Shown here: piece by piece, positions 1 through 5,824 of the stretch
Layout: the number at the start of each line of letters is the position of its first letter
Numbering within the stretch: position 1 is the stretch's first letter
From: Thermogutta sp.
GTDB taxonomy: Bacteria > Planctomycetota > Planctomycetia > Pirellulales > Thermoguttaceae
Assembly (NCBI GenBank): GCA_012798155.1
Contig: JAAZNR010000476.1
Coordinates: 1 to 7,032, forward strand
Reading direction: 5' to 3'
DNA: 7,032 nucleotides
The notes under the pieces: model-generated
The model's database searches: none
The model's input: the letters and a program-made list of their open reading frames with translations, nothing else
What the model was told of the DNA's origin: nothing
Position numbers and translations under genes: made by a program

Positions 1-1
1 C

Positions 2-1183
2 CGGCCCGAACAAGGGTTTCACGTCGTCCGTCCGGCTTGGTCGCCGCAACCGCTGTGGATTCCCTACCGCTCGATTCGTGCGTGGCGATTCTTCTCGCCC
101 CATCGCATTCCCTTGACGCTTCTGCCGATCGCGGACTACGAGGAGCGACCGGCCTTGGGCGGTTATTGGGGGCCGGGCATGGATCGCAACCTTGCGGGCG
201 GACCGCTTGCGGTGGGCGACCGGCTTTTCGGCTGGGGACTGTCGTTGACGGCCCCCGCCCGGATCGCCTTTCCGCTCCCGCCCTCCGCCGTGGCCTTTCA
301 ATCTTGGTTCGGCCTCGATCGTCTCGCCGGTGACGGCGGCTCCGCCCGCGCCGGCGTCGCGCAGGTCGGCGTCGCGCAGGTCACCGTCTCGCAGGGCGGC
401 ATTTCGCAGGTCGGCGCCGCGCAGGCGGGCATCTCGCAGGCGGGCGCCTCGCAGGCGGGCATCTCGCAACGCCTGCTTTTGCGGAGCGACCTGTTGATCG
501 GTTCTCGAACGCCGGAGGCCACCGGCCGTGTGGAATTGGCCGCCGAACCGGATTCCCGGCTGGTCCTGTTCACCGAGGACGCCGAGCAAGAGCGTCCCCC
601 TGCCGCCGACGTTTGGAACGTCCGCGACTGCGTGGATTGGGGCGAACCGCTGTTGCTCCTCGACCCGGCGTGGATCCGGCAAGAGTTGCGGCAGCGCTGG
701 ACTTCGGCGATCGCGGCGTGGAGCGGCTGGCAGGTTGCCGGAGACCGTGAAAACCCGAACTGGACGCTGGAGGCGTATGCCGACTTGGAAGGCTCGCGAG
801 ATTCGCGAGATCCGCGTTTCGGCTGGGTCACGGTCCTTTCCGATCAACCGGATCAACCGCTGATCCTCTCTCGCCGCTTGACGGTTCCGGCGGACGCCGC
901 CGAGCTTCAGGTCAGGGCCCTCGCGGTTCCGCCCTCTCCGCCCGTGCAAATCCGATTGCAGGCGGACGGCGATCTGCTCCGCGCGGCGCAACTACCCGGC
1001 CGCGGCCGCAGGGAATCGCTCGAGCCCATCACCGCGGCGATCACATCGCTCCGCGGCCGGACGGTCGATCTGCGGATCGAGGTCGCCGCCGCTGCGCCGG
1101 GAGCGAGGGTGGAATGGTACGCGATCTCGGTAACGGGGGAGAAGGACGACGCGGCGGGGGGCGAGGCGACGGACCGCCGGTGA
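2..1183 (+). CDS. NPCBM/NEW2-like domain protein, 5' end outside window
   Basis: The frame is open from the left edge, so the true start lies outside the window; it ends at TGA 1181-1183. About 393 residues are visible. The stretch around nt 170-315 (GGPLAVGDRLFGWGLSL, then a hydrophobic strand, then FQSWFGLD) matches the NPCBM/NEW2 signature (G-G-x-L, kGlgvh, F-x-a-x-v-G-l-D), a carbohydrate-binding-like beta sandwich common in planctomycete proteins. The domain seems to resume after a repeat insert (LLLRSDLLIGS, then VLFTEDAEQERPPAADVWNVRDCVDW). No signal peptide can be judged because the N-terminus is missing. Oddities: an eight-unit pentapeptide repeat (nt 353-472) interrupts the domain. 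Two perfect in-frame 9-bp tandem duplications lie further on, at 794-811 (SRDSRDP) and 842-859 (DQPDQP). The stop codon sits in a 26-bp tandem repeat. The last ~20 residues look like repeat-derived tail. The domain call is from pattern recognition; the role is unknown. Confidence 0.7.
   Translation, partial: RPEQGFHVVRPAWSPQPLWIPYRSIRAWRFFSPHRIPLTLLPIADYEERPALGGYWGPGMDRNLAGGPLAVGDRLFGWGLSLTAPARIAFPLPPSAVAFQSWFGLDRLAGDGGSARAGVAQVGVAQVTVSQGGISQVGAAQAGISQAGASQAGISQRLLLRSDLLIGSRTPEATGRVELAAEPDSRLVLFTEDAEQERPPAADVWNVRDCVDWGEPLLLLDPAWIRQELRQRWTSAIAAWSGWQVAGDRENPNWTLEAYADLEGSRDSRDPRFGWVTVLSDQPDQPLILSRRLTVPADAAELQVRALAVPPSPPVQIRLQADGDLLRAAQLPGRGRRESLEPITAAITSLRGRTVDLRIEVAAAAPGARVEWYAISVTGEKDDAAGGEATDRR
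353..472 (+). repeat. 15-bp coding minisatellite, 8 units
   Basis: Eight contiguous 15-bp units start at 353, 368, 383, 398, 413, 428, 443 and 458. The consensus is GGC-RYC-KCG-CAG-GYS. They encode GVAQV, GVAQV, TVSQG, GISQV, GAAQA, GISQA, GASQA and GISQR. The CAG-encoded Gln is at position 4 of the first seven units and CAA replaces it in the last. The period keeps frame. The array lies between the WFGLD strand and the LLLRSDLLIGS strand of the NPCBM-like fold, where other family members have a short strand or hairpin. Confidence 0.9.
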
Positions 1184-1216
1184 GGGGCGAGGCGAGGGAC
1201 CGGCGGTGAGGGGCGA
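1158..1216 (+). repeat. 26-bp tandem repeat spanning a stop codon
   Basis: Copy 1 is 1158-1183 and copy 2 is 1184-1209, with 24 of 26 bases identical; a 7-base start of a third copy (GGGGCGA) follows at 1210-1216. Each full copy begins GGGGCGAGGCGA and ends GGTGA, so the TGA stop of the NPCBM-like gene is the end of copy 1 and is duplicated at the end of copy 2 in another frame. Confidence 0.85.
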
Positions 1217-1244
1217 TTCCCGCGTGCCCCGTCCGTAGACCTTC

Positions 1245-1535
1245 GTAGCCGTTCACGCCCCTGCCCGGGCTGTCATTGGAACGCGGGAGGCGCAGAGGCT
1301 GTTTTTGAAACGCAGAGGGCGCAGAGGACGCGGAGAAGGAAGGAGGAGAACGAAGAATTGGTAGCCCGAACTCTGCGTTCTCCGCGTTCTCTGCGTTTCC
1401 ATACTTTCATTCTGCGTGGCCGTCCCTGGGGCACAGGGAGCCGAAAAACGCATCCGTCCATTCACTCCCAAAGGCGGCAGTCCCATTGTCGCCGCTTTCT
1501 TCGCAAGCATGAACACGGTCCCCGTGAACGGTTAC
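1245..1535. mobile_element. MITE-like element, copy 1, with perfect 8-bp target duplication
   Basis: This is a 291-bp non-coding element. The left end GTAGCCGTTCACG (1245-1257) and right end CGTGAACGGTTAC (1523-1535) are inverted repeats, 12 of 13 paired. The octamer AGACCTTC lies immediately outside on both sides (1237-1244 and 1536-1543), a perfect target-site duplication. The inside holds an imperfect fold-back: left arm about 1307-1337 with 9-bp units CGCAGAGGG, CGCAGAGGA, CGCGGAGAA; right arm 1371-1400 with CTCTGCG units and TTTCC. A right-hand block (1439-1484, beginning AGCCGAAAAAC and ending AGTCCC) is shared with copy 2. No transposase is encoded, so it would need one in trans. The parent family cannot be named; 8-bp duplications occur in several DDE families. 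Confidence 0.8.
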
Positions 1536-1540
1536 AGACC

Positions 1541-1640
1541 TTCAAAAGATCTCGCGATCTTTGAGTAGATCCCGGGGGTTTTGAATAGATATCGGCGTCT
1601 TTCAGTAGATGTCGGGGTCTTTCAGTAGATCTCGATACTC
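1541..1640 (-). repeat. 20-bp tandem array over the 3' end of the HDOD gene, 5 units
   Basis: Five units in exact 20-bp register: 1541-1560, 1561-1580, 1581-1600, 1601-1620 and 1621-1640. The plus-strand pattern is TTSARTAGATNTCGGGGTCT, with the two outer units more diverged. Read on the minus strand, units carry ATCTACTGA or a variant, that is Ile-Tyr-stop. The functional stop of the HDOD gene (1622-1624) is in the unit at 1621-1640, and the remaining units extend downstream of the gene as out-of-phase copies of its 3' end. The target duplication of the adjacent MITE-like element overlaps the first three bases of the array. Confidence 0.85.
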
Positions 1641-3364
1641 TTGACCACGCCCCCGCCGGAAGCGGCGGAGGCCGCCAAGCAGCGACCGGCCGCCGTGTAG
1701 AGGTCCTGGGGCGGGAAGTTGGGGGCCGGGGCCGCCACGTACGATACCCCGATCTGCAAGGTCAACGCCTTCGCGGTCGGCCAATCCTCGGCCGGCAGGC
1801 GGCTCATGATCCGCATCAGTTGGTAGCCGTAGCCGACCGCGGTTTCGCGCTCGCAGTCGGGCAAGACCCAGGCGCAGCCGAAATCGTGATAGGGCAGGCA
1901 TGCGCTGCCCTGGTGCTCCCAGCCACGGCAGGCCGCCTCCAGCACCCGGCGGAGCACGGCCAGTCTCTCCAGCCCGAGCGTCATCACCAGCGACGGTCCG
2001 TCGACGAACTCCGCCAGCAGCAGGCTCAGGCCGAGGCGTTCGCGGCGGCACAGCGCCACGGCCGCTCGCAAGTGCCCCAACAAGCCGGGATCGAGGGTCG
2101 CCTCTTCCCAAGCGGGGAAAGATCGCGTGCTCGAGCGTGCCGCCGGCTGGGGCGCCGCGGCTCGCGGTTCGGGCGGGGGGAGTGACGGGGCGGCGGGCAC
2201 CGCGCGAGGTCCCGACTCGGCGGGCGGCGCGGCAAAGTCCTCCGCCCCGCCGGACTCTGCCACGTGCGGTGCGATCGGTACGCCCTGCACGCACCGCCGC
2301 AAGGCGTCGTCCAGCTCCGAGGCCGGCAAGCTCCACGGGCGTTGGTCGGCCGCCGAACCCCCTTCCCGCAGCATGGCCTCCGCCGTCTCCGCCATCTTGG
2401 CCTGAGCTGCCGCCAGGAGGGAATCCACCGACCGCTCGGGCGGCAGTCGCACCGAAAAAATCTCCGCCAATTGCCGGACCTTTTCCTGGATCTCCCGCAA
2501 CAGGGCCTCGGGGTCTTGCTTGGCGCCGCCGCCCAGCGCCCTCAGCTCCGCCGCGCATCGAGGCCACGATTCGGGACGGTCGTCGGCCAACACGCACGAC
2601 AGGGTCTCGGCCGCGGAAAGGATTCGGCGGAGCGCGGAGGCGCGCGTCTCGGCCCGGCCGTCGGCGGAATGGATCGCCACGGCCTCGATCAACGAGTCCG
2701 GCATCTGCCAGTGCAGGAGCAATTTGGCCGACAGCGCCGTGTGGTCGAAACCGAGCGATTCCCGCTCCCGATAGTAAACGTCTTCGCCGCATTCGCGAAT
2801 CTTTTCCAGCAAGCGTTGGTAGGGGGGGCCTAGCGTCTGGATCAGCACGAGCATGCCCAGGTCTTGCAGCAAACCGGCGATGAACGCCTCGTCGCCCGGC
2901 CGGCGAAAGAGGTTCTCCATCAGTTCGCGGGCGGCGACGGCCTTGGTGAGCGTATGCCGCCAGTACATGGCCAGAATCTTGGCTTCCAGTCCCTGGAACA
3001 TGTCGGGCGGAAGACTGAAACCCAACACCAGCAGTTTGAGCGGCTTGGACCCGAGCAGGGCCAGGGCCTGGCCCAAATCGCCGACAGGGCGGCTGGGCGA
3101 ATACAGTGAGCTGTTGACCACGCGGAGGATCTTGGCCGTCAGGGCCGGGTCCTTCTCGATGCACGCCTTCAGCGTGGCGGAATCGGCGTCCGGCGAATCG
3201 GCCAGATCGAGGACTTTCATGGCCACGCCCGGCAGGGAATACAGTCGCCCGGCCATCCCCGCCAGACGATTCAAGGTCTCGTTCACATTTTCCGTTAGCG
3301 TGGACACGTTTCCCGCCTTTGCGAACCGATCCCAAACTCCCAGGTGCTCCGCGGCCGGCGGCAT
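1622..3364 (-). CDS. HDOD domain protein with C-terminal degenerate GGDEF domain
   Basis: 580 residues from ATG 3364. Residues about 38-235 are a clear HDOD domain: RLYSLPGVAMKVLDL, then CIEKDPALTAKILRVVNSS, then ALALLGSKPLKLLVLGFSL, then AGLLQDLGMLVL, FDHTALSAKLLLHWQMP and AIHS. HDOD is an HD-related helical fold without the metal-binding HD pair (here Gln167-Asp168). It is used as a protein-interaction module in bacterial signalling. Helical segments and a Pro/Ala-rich linker follow (about 236-415). Residues about 417-580 have the layout of a GGDEF domain, but the signature position reads YHDFG (492-496) before a WVLP strand. The substrate-loop motifs are gone as well, so no diguanylate cyclase activity is expected. 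The start is uncertain: no Shine-Dalgarno sequence precedes ATG 3364. The in-frame GTG at 3307 (residue 20) lies near the start of the conserved part. The stop lies in a 20-bp tandem array. The gene is co-directional with the regulator gene upstream. Confidence 0.9.
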   Translation of the reverse strand: MPPAAEHLGVWDRFAKAGNVSTLTENVNETLNRLAGMAGRLYSLPGVAMKVLDLADSPDADSATLKACIEKDPALTAKILRVVNSSLYSPSRPVGDLGQALALLGSKPLKLLVLGFSLPPDMFQGLEAKILAMYWRHTLTKAVAARELMENLFRRPGDEAFIAGLLQDLGMLVLIQTLGPPYQRLLEKIRECGEDVYYRERESLGFDHTALSAKLLLHWQMPDSLIEAVAIHSADGRAETRASALRRILSAAETLSCVLADDRPESWPRCAAELRALGGGAKQDPEALLREIQEKVRQLAEIFSVRLPPERSVDSLLAAAQAKMAETAEAMLREGGSAADQRPWSLPASELDDALRRCVQGVPIAPHVAESGGAEDFAAPPAESGPRAVPAAPSLPPPEPRAAAPQPAARSSTRSFPAWEEATLDPGLLGHLRAAVALCRRERLGLSLLLAEFVDGPSLVMTLGLERLAVLRRVLEAACRGWEHQGSACLPYHDFGCAWVLPDCERETAVGYGYQLMRIMSRLPAEDWPTAKALTLQIGVSYVAAPAPNFPPQDLYTAAGRCLAASAASGGGVVKSIEIY

Positions 3365-3374
3365 AACGCGGCTG

Positions 3375-3480
3375 AAAAAGCGTCACGGCGGGTCGCGCTT
3401 GCCGGGACGCGCGGGAGGAAATAGCAGGCCCCCTCCGCCGGCCGGCCCGACGTCCCGCGGCGCGACCCGGGATTGACGCT
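3375..3480 (-). terminator. Large terminator-like hairpin just before the HDOD start
   Basis: Three nested stems pair exactly: 3379-3385 with 3474-3480 (AGCGTCA / TGACGCT), 3390-3398 with 3460-3468 (GGGTCGCGC / GCGCGACCC) and 3403-3409 with 3451-3457 (CGGGACG / CGTCCCG). That is 23 base pairs with two small internal loops. The 41-nt apical loop contains a further GGAGG / CCTCC stem (3414-3418 with 3432-3436). On the minus strand the last stem base is followed by TTTTT (3379-3375, sharing one base with the stem), the form of an intrinsic terminator. It ends ten bases before ATG 3364. It may end transcription of the regulator gene, act as an attenuator of the HDOD gene, or both. The long loop is unusual for a simple terminator. 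Confidence 0.55.
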
Positions 3481-3502
3481 CCCATGACAAGTCTAGCTTC
3501 CC

Positions 3503-3526
3503 GCCGCGGCCTGCGCCGGCCGCGGC
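3503..3526. other. GC-rich 9-bp hairpin between the two signalling genes
   Basis: GCCGCGGCC (3503-3511) pairs perfectly with GGCCGCGGC (3518-3526) around a 6-nt loop. A T-run (3530-3534) follows on the plus strand only, where no gene is seen upstream. On the minus strand, the coding direction here, there is no U-run after it. It could be a processing or pausing structure downstream of the regulator gene; no firm function can be read. Confidence 0.4.
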
Positions 3527-3566
3527 CCGTTTTTCCGGCAATGACGAATCCGCCGAGGGTGATGGG

Positions 3567-3605
3567 GGCGGTAGCGGCCGCCTTCAGCGGTCGCCCTCAG
3601 CGGTC
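3567..3605 (-). repeat. 13-bp tandem repeat spanning the stop codon of the regulator gene
   Basis: On the minus strand the units are GACCGCTGAGGGC (3605-3593), GACCGCTGAAGGC (3592-3580) and a worn copy GGCCGCTACCGCC (3579-3567). The first two match at 12 of 13 bases and the third at 8 of 13 with its neighbour. The gene's stop TGA (3599-3597) is inside the first unit and is repeated 13 bases on in a different frame. Confidence 0.7.
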
Positions 3606-5036
3606 GAGGTTCTCGCCTTCCTCATCGCCGCCGAGGCGTTCTTCCAGCCCCAGTTGCACGAGCCGCCGATAGAGTCTCGGCCGCGACAACCCCAGCATCT
3701 TCGCGGCGAGGGTCTTGTTGCCGCGGGCGCGGCGCAAGGCCCGTTGCAGCAGTTCCTTTTCCACGTCCGCCAAAAATTGCGGCAAGGAGACGGCGGCCGG
3801 CCGCGCCGTCGCCTCGAGCTGCGATCGAACGGCGGAGACGAACGACCGCGGTAAGTCCGCGGCGCCGATCAGGGGGGCGGCGGTCTTTTCGTAGACCAGG
3901 CGCACCACGTCGCACAGTTCCTCGAAATTCCCCGGCCAAGCGTAAACGCTCAGCAAGTCGAGTGCATCCTGCGAAAACCCCAAGACTTGCTTTTGCCCCT
4001 CGGCGTTCCATTCTTCCAGCACGGCTTGTAACAAGAGGGGAAGATCTTCCCGGCGGGCCTGGAACTCCGGCACCTCCACGATCAAGACGCTGATGCCGGC
4101 CGCCAAATCCTCGGCGAAGACGCCCTTCGCGGCCGCGCGGAGCAGCGGTTCGCACGCCGTCGCCGCGATCCGCGGCCGGAGCGAGGCCGAAGCCGTCCAT
4201 CTCCGCAGCACCAGTTGCGCATCGCTCGGCAGCCGGTCGACGTCCTCCAGCAGCAGCATGTCCGGGCGGGGCTTTTCGCCGCTCGCCGCTTGGAAGGCCT
4301 GAATCACGTCCTCCAGGACGTCGGCATCCAAGTCCGGGCAAGGAATGGGGATCAGCATCTGGTCGGGCGAGTTTCGCCAGGCATCGAACAGCGCCGCGGC
4401 CAGGAGACGTTTTCCGCTACCCGCCGGCCCGACGAAAAGGACGTTCTCATCCGTAGCGGACGCCGCTCGAAATTGCGATCGCAAGCGCGCCGCCGGGGGG
4501 CTATTTCCCAACAGCAAAGCGGGCATGCCCCGCGCCTTTCGCCCCGCCCGAAAGTCTTGCAAAAGTTGATGAAGCCGTTGCGCGTTCCGCTCGTCCTCGC
4601 CGGCAAGCGTTGCGGCGTCCGCCGGCCGGTCGGCCGTCTTTCCGGCGGAGTGCGAGGTCTCCGGCAGATCCTGGCCGTCGGCAATCGCCAGCAAGGCGCG
4701 AGGCGCACCGTGCGCGTCCAGGCGGAGGAACTGCACGGCCCGGCGTTTGACCCGGCCCTCTCCGGTCAGACAGGCGATCTCGGCTTGCGTGCGAGGACGT
4801 TCCATAGCGCCGGGAGGCGGACACAGCCCCGCCGCCAAGGCATCGCCGGGATCGACCGCCCCGCTGTGGAATGCGCAGCGGCGATCCAGAATCGCCTCTT
4901 CCGAACACCCCAACCACGCCAACAAGGCCTGATTGCAATAGCGAATCCGCCACGCGGCATCCACCAGATAAACCGGCTGCTCCACGTCGTCGAAGATGCG
5001 GACCAAGTGGGTGAAACGCCGTCGTTTGCCGGGCAT
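3597..5036 (-). CDS. PAS / AAA+ / Fis-HTH regulator, sigma-54 activator-like but lacking GAFTGA
   Basis: 479 residues. N-terminal PAS-like sensor about 9-118 (IFDDVEQPVYLVDAAWRIRY, then CNQALLAWLG). AAA+ domain about 176-398: Walker A GPAGSGKR (203-210), Walker B LLLEDVD (261-267), sensor I RIAAT (289-293), FAEDL (307-311) where activators have FRxDLYYRL, and sensor II WPGNFEEL (367-374). Fis-type helix-turn-helix 430-464 (ALRRARGNKTLAAKMLGLS then RPRLYRRL). The architecture is that of bacterial enhancer-binding proteins such as NtrC. However, the stretch between Walker A and Walker B is shortened and has no GAFTGA-like sequence, and both arginines of the FRxDLYYR finger region are replaced (FAEDLAAGI). 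It should therefore not remodel sigma-54 polymerase; a repressor or sigma-70-type regulator, as known for TyrR- or HupR-like relatives, is more likely. ATG 5036 has a GAGGG only 15-19 bases upstream, too far for a good ribosome site. It is followed by the HDOD gene after 232 bp. Confidence 0.85.
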   Translation of the reverse strand: MPGKRRRFTHLVRIFDDVEQPVYLVDAAWRIRYCNQALLAWLGCSEEAILDRRCAFHSGAVDPGDALAAGLCPPPGAMERPRTQAEIACLTGEGRVKRRAVQFLRLDAHGAPRALLAIADGQDLPETSHSAGKTADRPADAATLAGEDERNAQRLHQLLQDFRAGRKARGMPALLLGNSPPAARLRSQFRAASATDENVLFVGPAGSGKRLLAAALFDAWRNSPDQMLIPIPCPDLDADVLEDVIQAFQAASGEKPRPDMLLLEDVDRLPSDAQLVLRRWTASASLRPRIAATACEPLLRAAAKGVFAEDLAAGISVLIVEVPEFQARREDLPLLLQAVLEEWNAEGQKQVLGFSQDALDLLSVYAWPGNFEELCDVVRLVYEKTAAPLIGAADLPRSFVSAVRSQLEATARPAAVSLPQFLADVEKELLQRALRRARGNKTLAAKMLGLSRPRLYRRLVQLGLEERLGGDEEGENLDR

Positions 5037-5156
5037 CGCCGTGGCCGTCCCTCATGCCGTGCCGCCGTTTCTCCAGCCGATCACCGCCGACTCATCCCTC
5101 ATCATATGCCGGGGCATCCCTCATATACTATTGTCCCAATATACTATTGTCCCTTG
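5037..5156. other. Upstream region of the regulator gene
   Basis: This 120-bp stretch has no credible gene and should hold the minus-strand promoter. CATCCCTCAT occurs at 5093-5102 and 5115-5124, and the related TCCCTCAT at 5047-5054, giving GAGGGA three times on the coding strand. The part from 5101 to 5150 is much richer in A+T than its surroundings and contains TATACTATT twice, which could serve as -10-like elements. No spaced -35/-10 pair could be defended. Confidence 0.3.
5123..5153. repeat. Perfect direct repeat, 15 bp, period 16
   Basis: ATATACTATTGTCCC occurs at 5123-5137 and again at 5139-5153. Related TATTGT motifs follow on the far side of MITE-like copy 2, at 5483 and 5497. The copy 2 insertion therefore seems to have split a longer, looser array. 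Confidence 0.85.
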
Positions 5157-5469
5157 GTAGCCGTTCACGGACCGGCGTCGAGTTCGTCGGCTGCACTGGC
5201 GGCCACGGCCCGGTCTGTCTTCGAAATGCGGAGGCGCAGAGGTTGTCTTTGAAACGCAGAGGAGGCGGAGGGCACGGAGGAAGAAGAATTTCGGCATGGC
5301 CCGAATTCTGTCTTCTCTGCTTTCTCTGCGTGCTCTGCGATTCCATCTTTTCGTCTCTGCGTTTCTATCTTTTCCTTCGTCAAAGTCGTTCACGGGCCGT
5401 TGCAAGCCGAAAAACACAGCCGGCCCATTCACGCCCAAAGGAGAAAGTCCCCGTGACGTGAATAGTTAC
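5157..5469. mobile_element. MITE-like element, copy 2 (older), same orientation as copy 1
   Basis: 313 bp, non-coding. The left end GTAGCCGTTCACGG (5157-5170) matches the left end of copy 1 exactly over 13 bases. The right end CGTGAATAGTTAC (5457-5469) pairs with it at 10 of 13. The flanks GTCCCTTG (5149-5156) and GTCGCTCG (5470-5477) match at 6 of 8, consistent with a decayed target duplication. The CGCAGAG fold-back core (about 5234-5345) and the block from 5405 to 5451 (AGCCGAAAAAC to AGTCCC) follow the same order as in copy 1; that block matches at about 39 of 47 positions. An extra internal CGTTCACGGG (5387-5396) resembles the end sequence. Confidence 0.7.
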
Positions 5470-5649
5470 GTCGCTCGTTTATTATTGTCGTTCGTCTATT
5501 GTTGTTGCTCGCTTCGATTACGCATCGCTCGCGGAGTCGAACACGACTCGCATTGTCCACGATTGGCCGCCTTCTTTCAACGCGCCGACGCGAGCTTCGG
5601 GAGGCGGCTCGAGGCGGAACGATCACATCAAGCGTGTGGGCACGCCGTC

Positions 5650-5745
5650 CCCGCCGGGGGAGCGTTCGCGCAAGGGGTGTTCCCGCCGGCGGCGCGTTCC
5701 CGACAGGGGTGCCCCCCCTAGCGGCGCGTTCCCGGCAGGGACCAC
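5650..5745. repeat. 32-bp tandem repeat, 3 units
   Basis: Units are 5650-5681, 5682-5713 and 5714-5745, in exact register. The shared core is GCGTTCSCGNCAGGGGTG, preceded by CCCGCCGG in the first two. The third is the most diverged at its ends. The period does not keep frame, in line with non-coding DNA. Confidence 0.7.
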
Positions 5746-5765
5746 GTCGGGCGGGCTTTGCGGCG

Positions 5766-5795
5766 ATCACGCGGGAAGCAATCACGCGGGAAGCA
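5766..5795. repeat. Perfect 15-bp tandem duplication
   Basis: ATCACGCGGGAAGCA at 5766-5780 is followed directly by an identical copy at 5781-5795. Confidence 0.95.
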
Positions 5796-5824
5796 CGATA
5801 AAATAGCCCAAGGCGGTATGCTGC

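Noticed and set aside
298..831. Long minus-strand frame with a Cys/Pro repeat (EMPACEAPAC type)
   Set aside because: It is the antisense reading of the 15-bp minisatellite and NPCBM-like gene; the plus frame carries the recognisable domain.
1541..1640. CRISPR-like array
   Set aside because: The units are contiguous 20-bp tandem copies with no spacers, and they derive from a gene end.
1602..3485. 627-residue minus-strand frame over the HDOD gene
   Set aside because: It is rich in Arg, Gly and Pro and has no family motifs; the other frame has a textbook HDOD domain over the same bases.
1245..5469. Composite transposon carrying the two signalling genes
   Set aside because: The two copies have different target octamers, the outermost flanks do not match, and no transposase is present.
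5531..5550. tRNA T-arm-like sequence (GAGTCGAACACGACTC)
   Set aside because: Only one small stem-loop is present; no acceptor, D or anticodon arms could be placed around it on either strand.
5766..5810. Sigma-70-type promoter for truB (TAAAAT at 5799)
   Set aside because: No -35-like hexamer lies 15-19 bases upstream, because the 15-bp duplication occupies that space.
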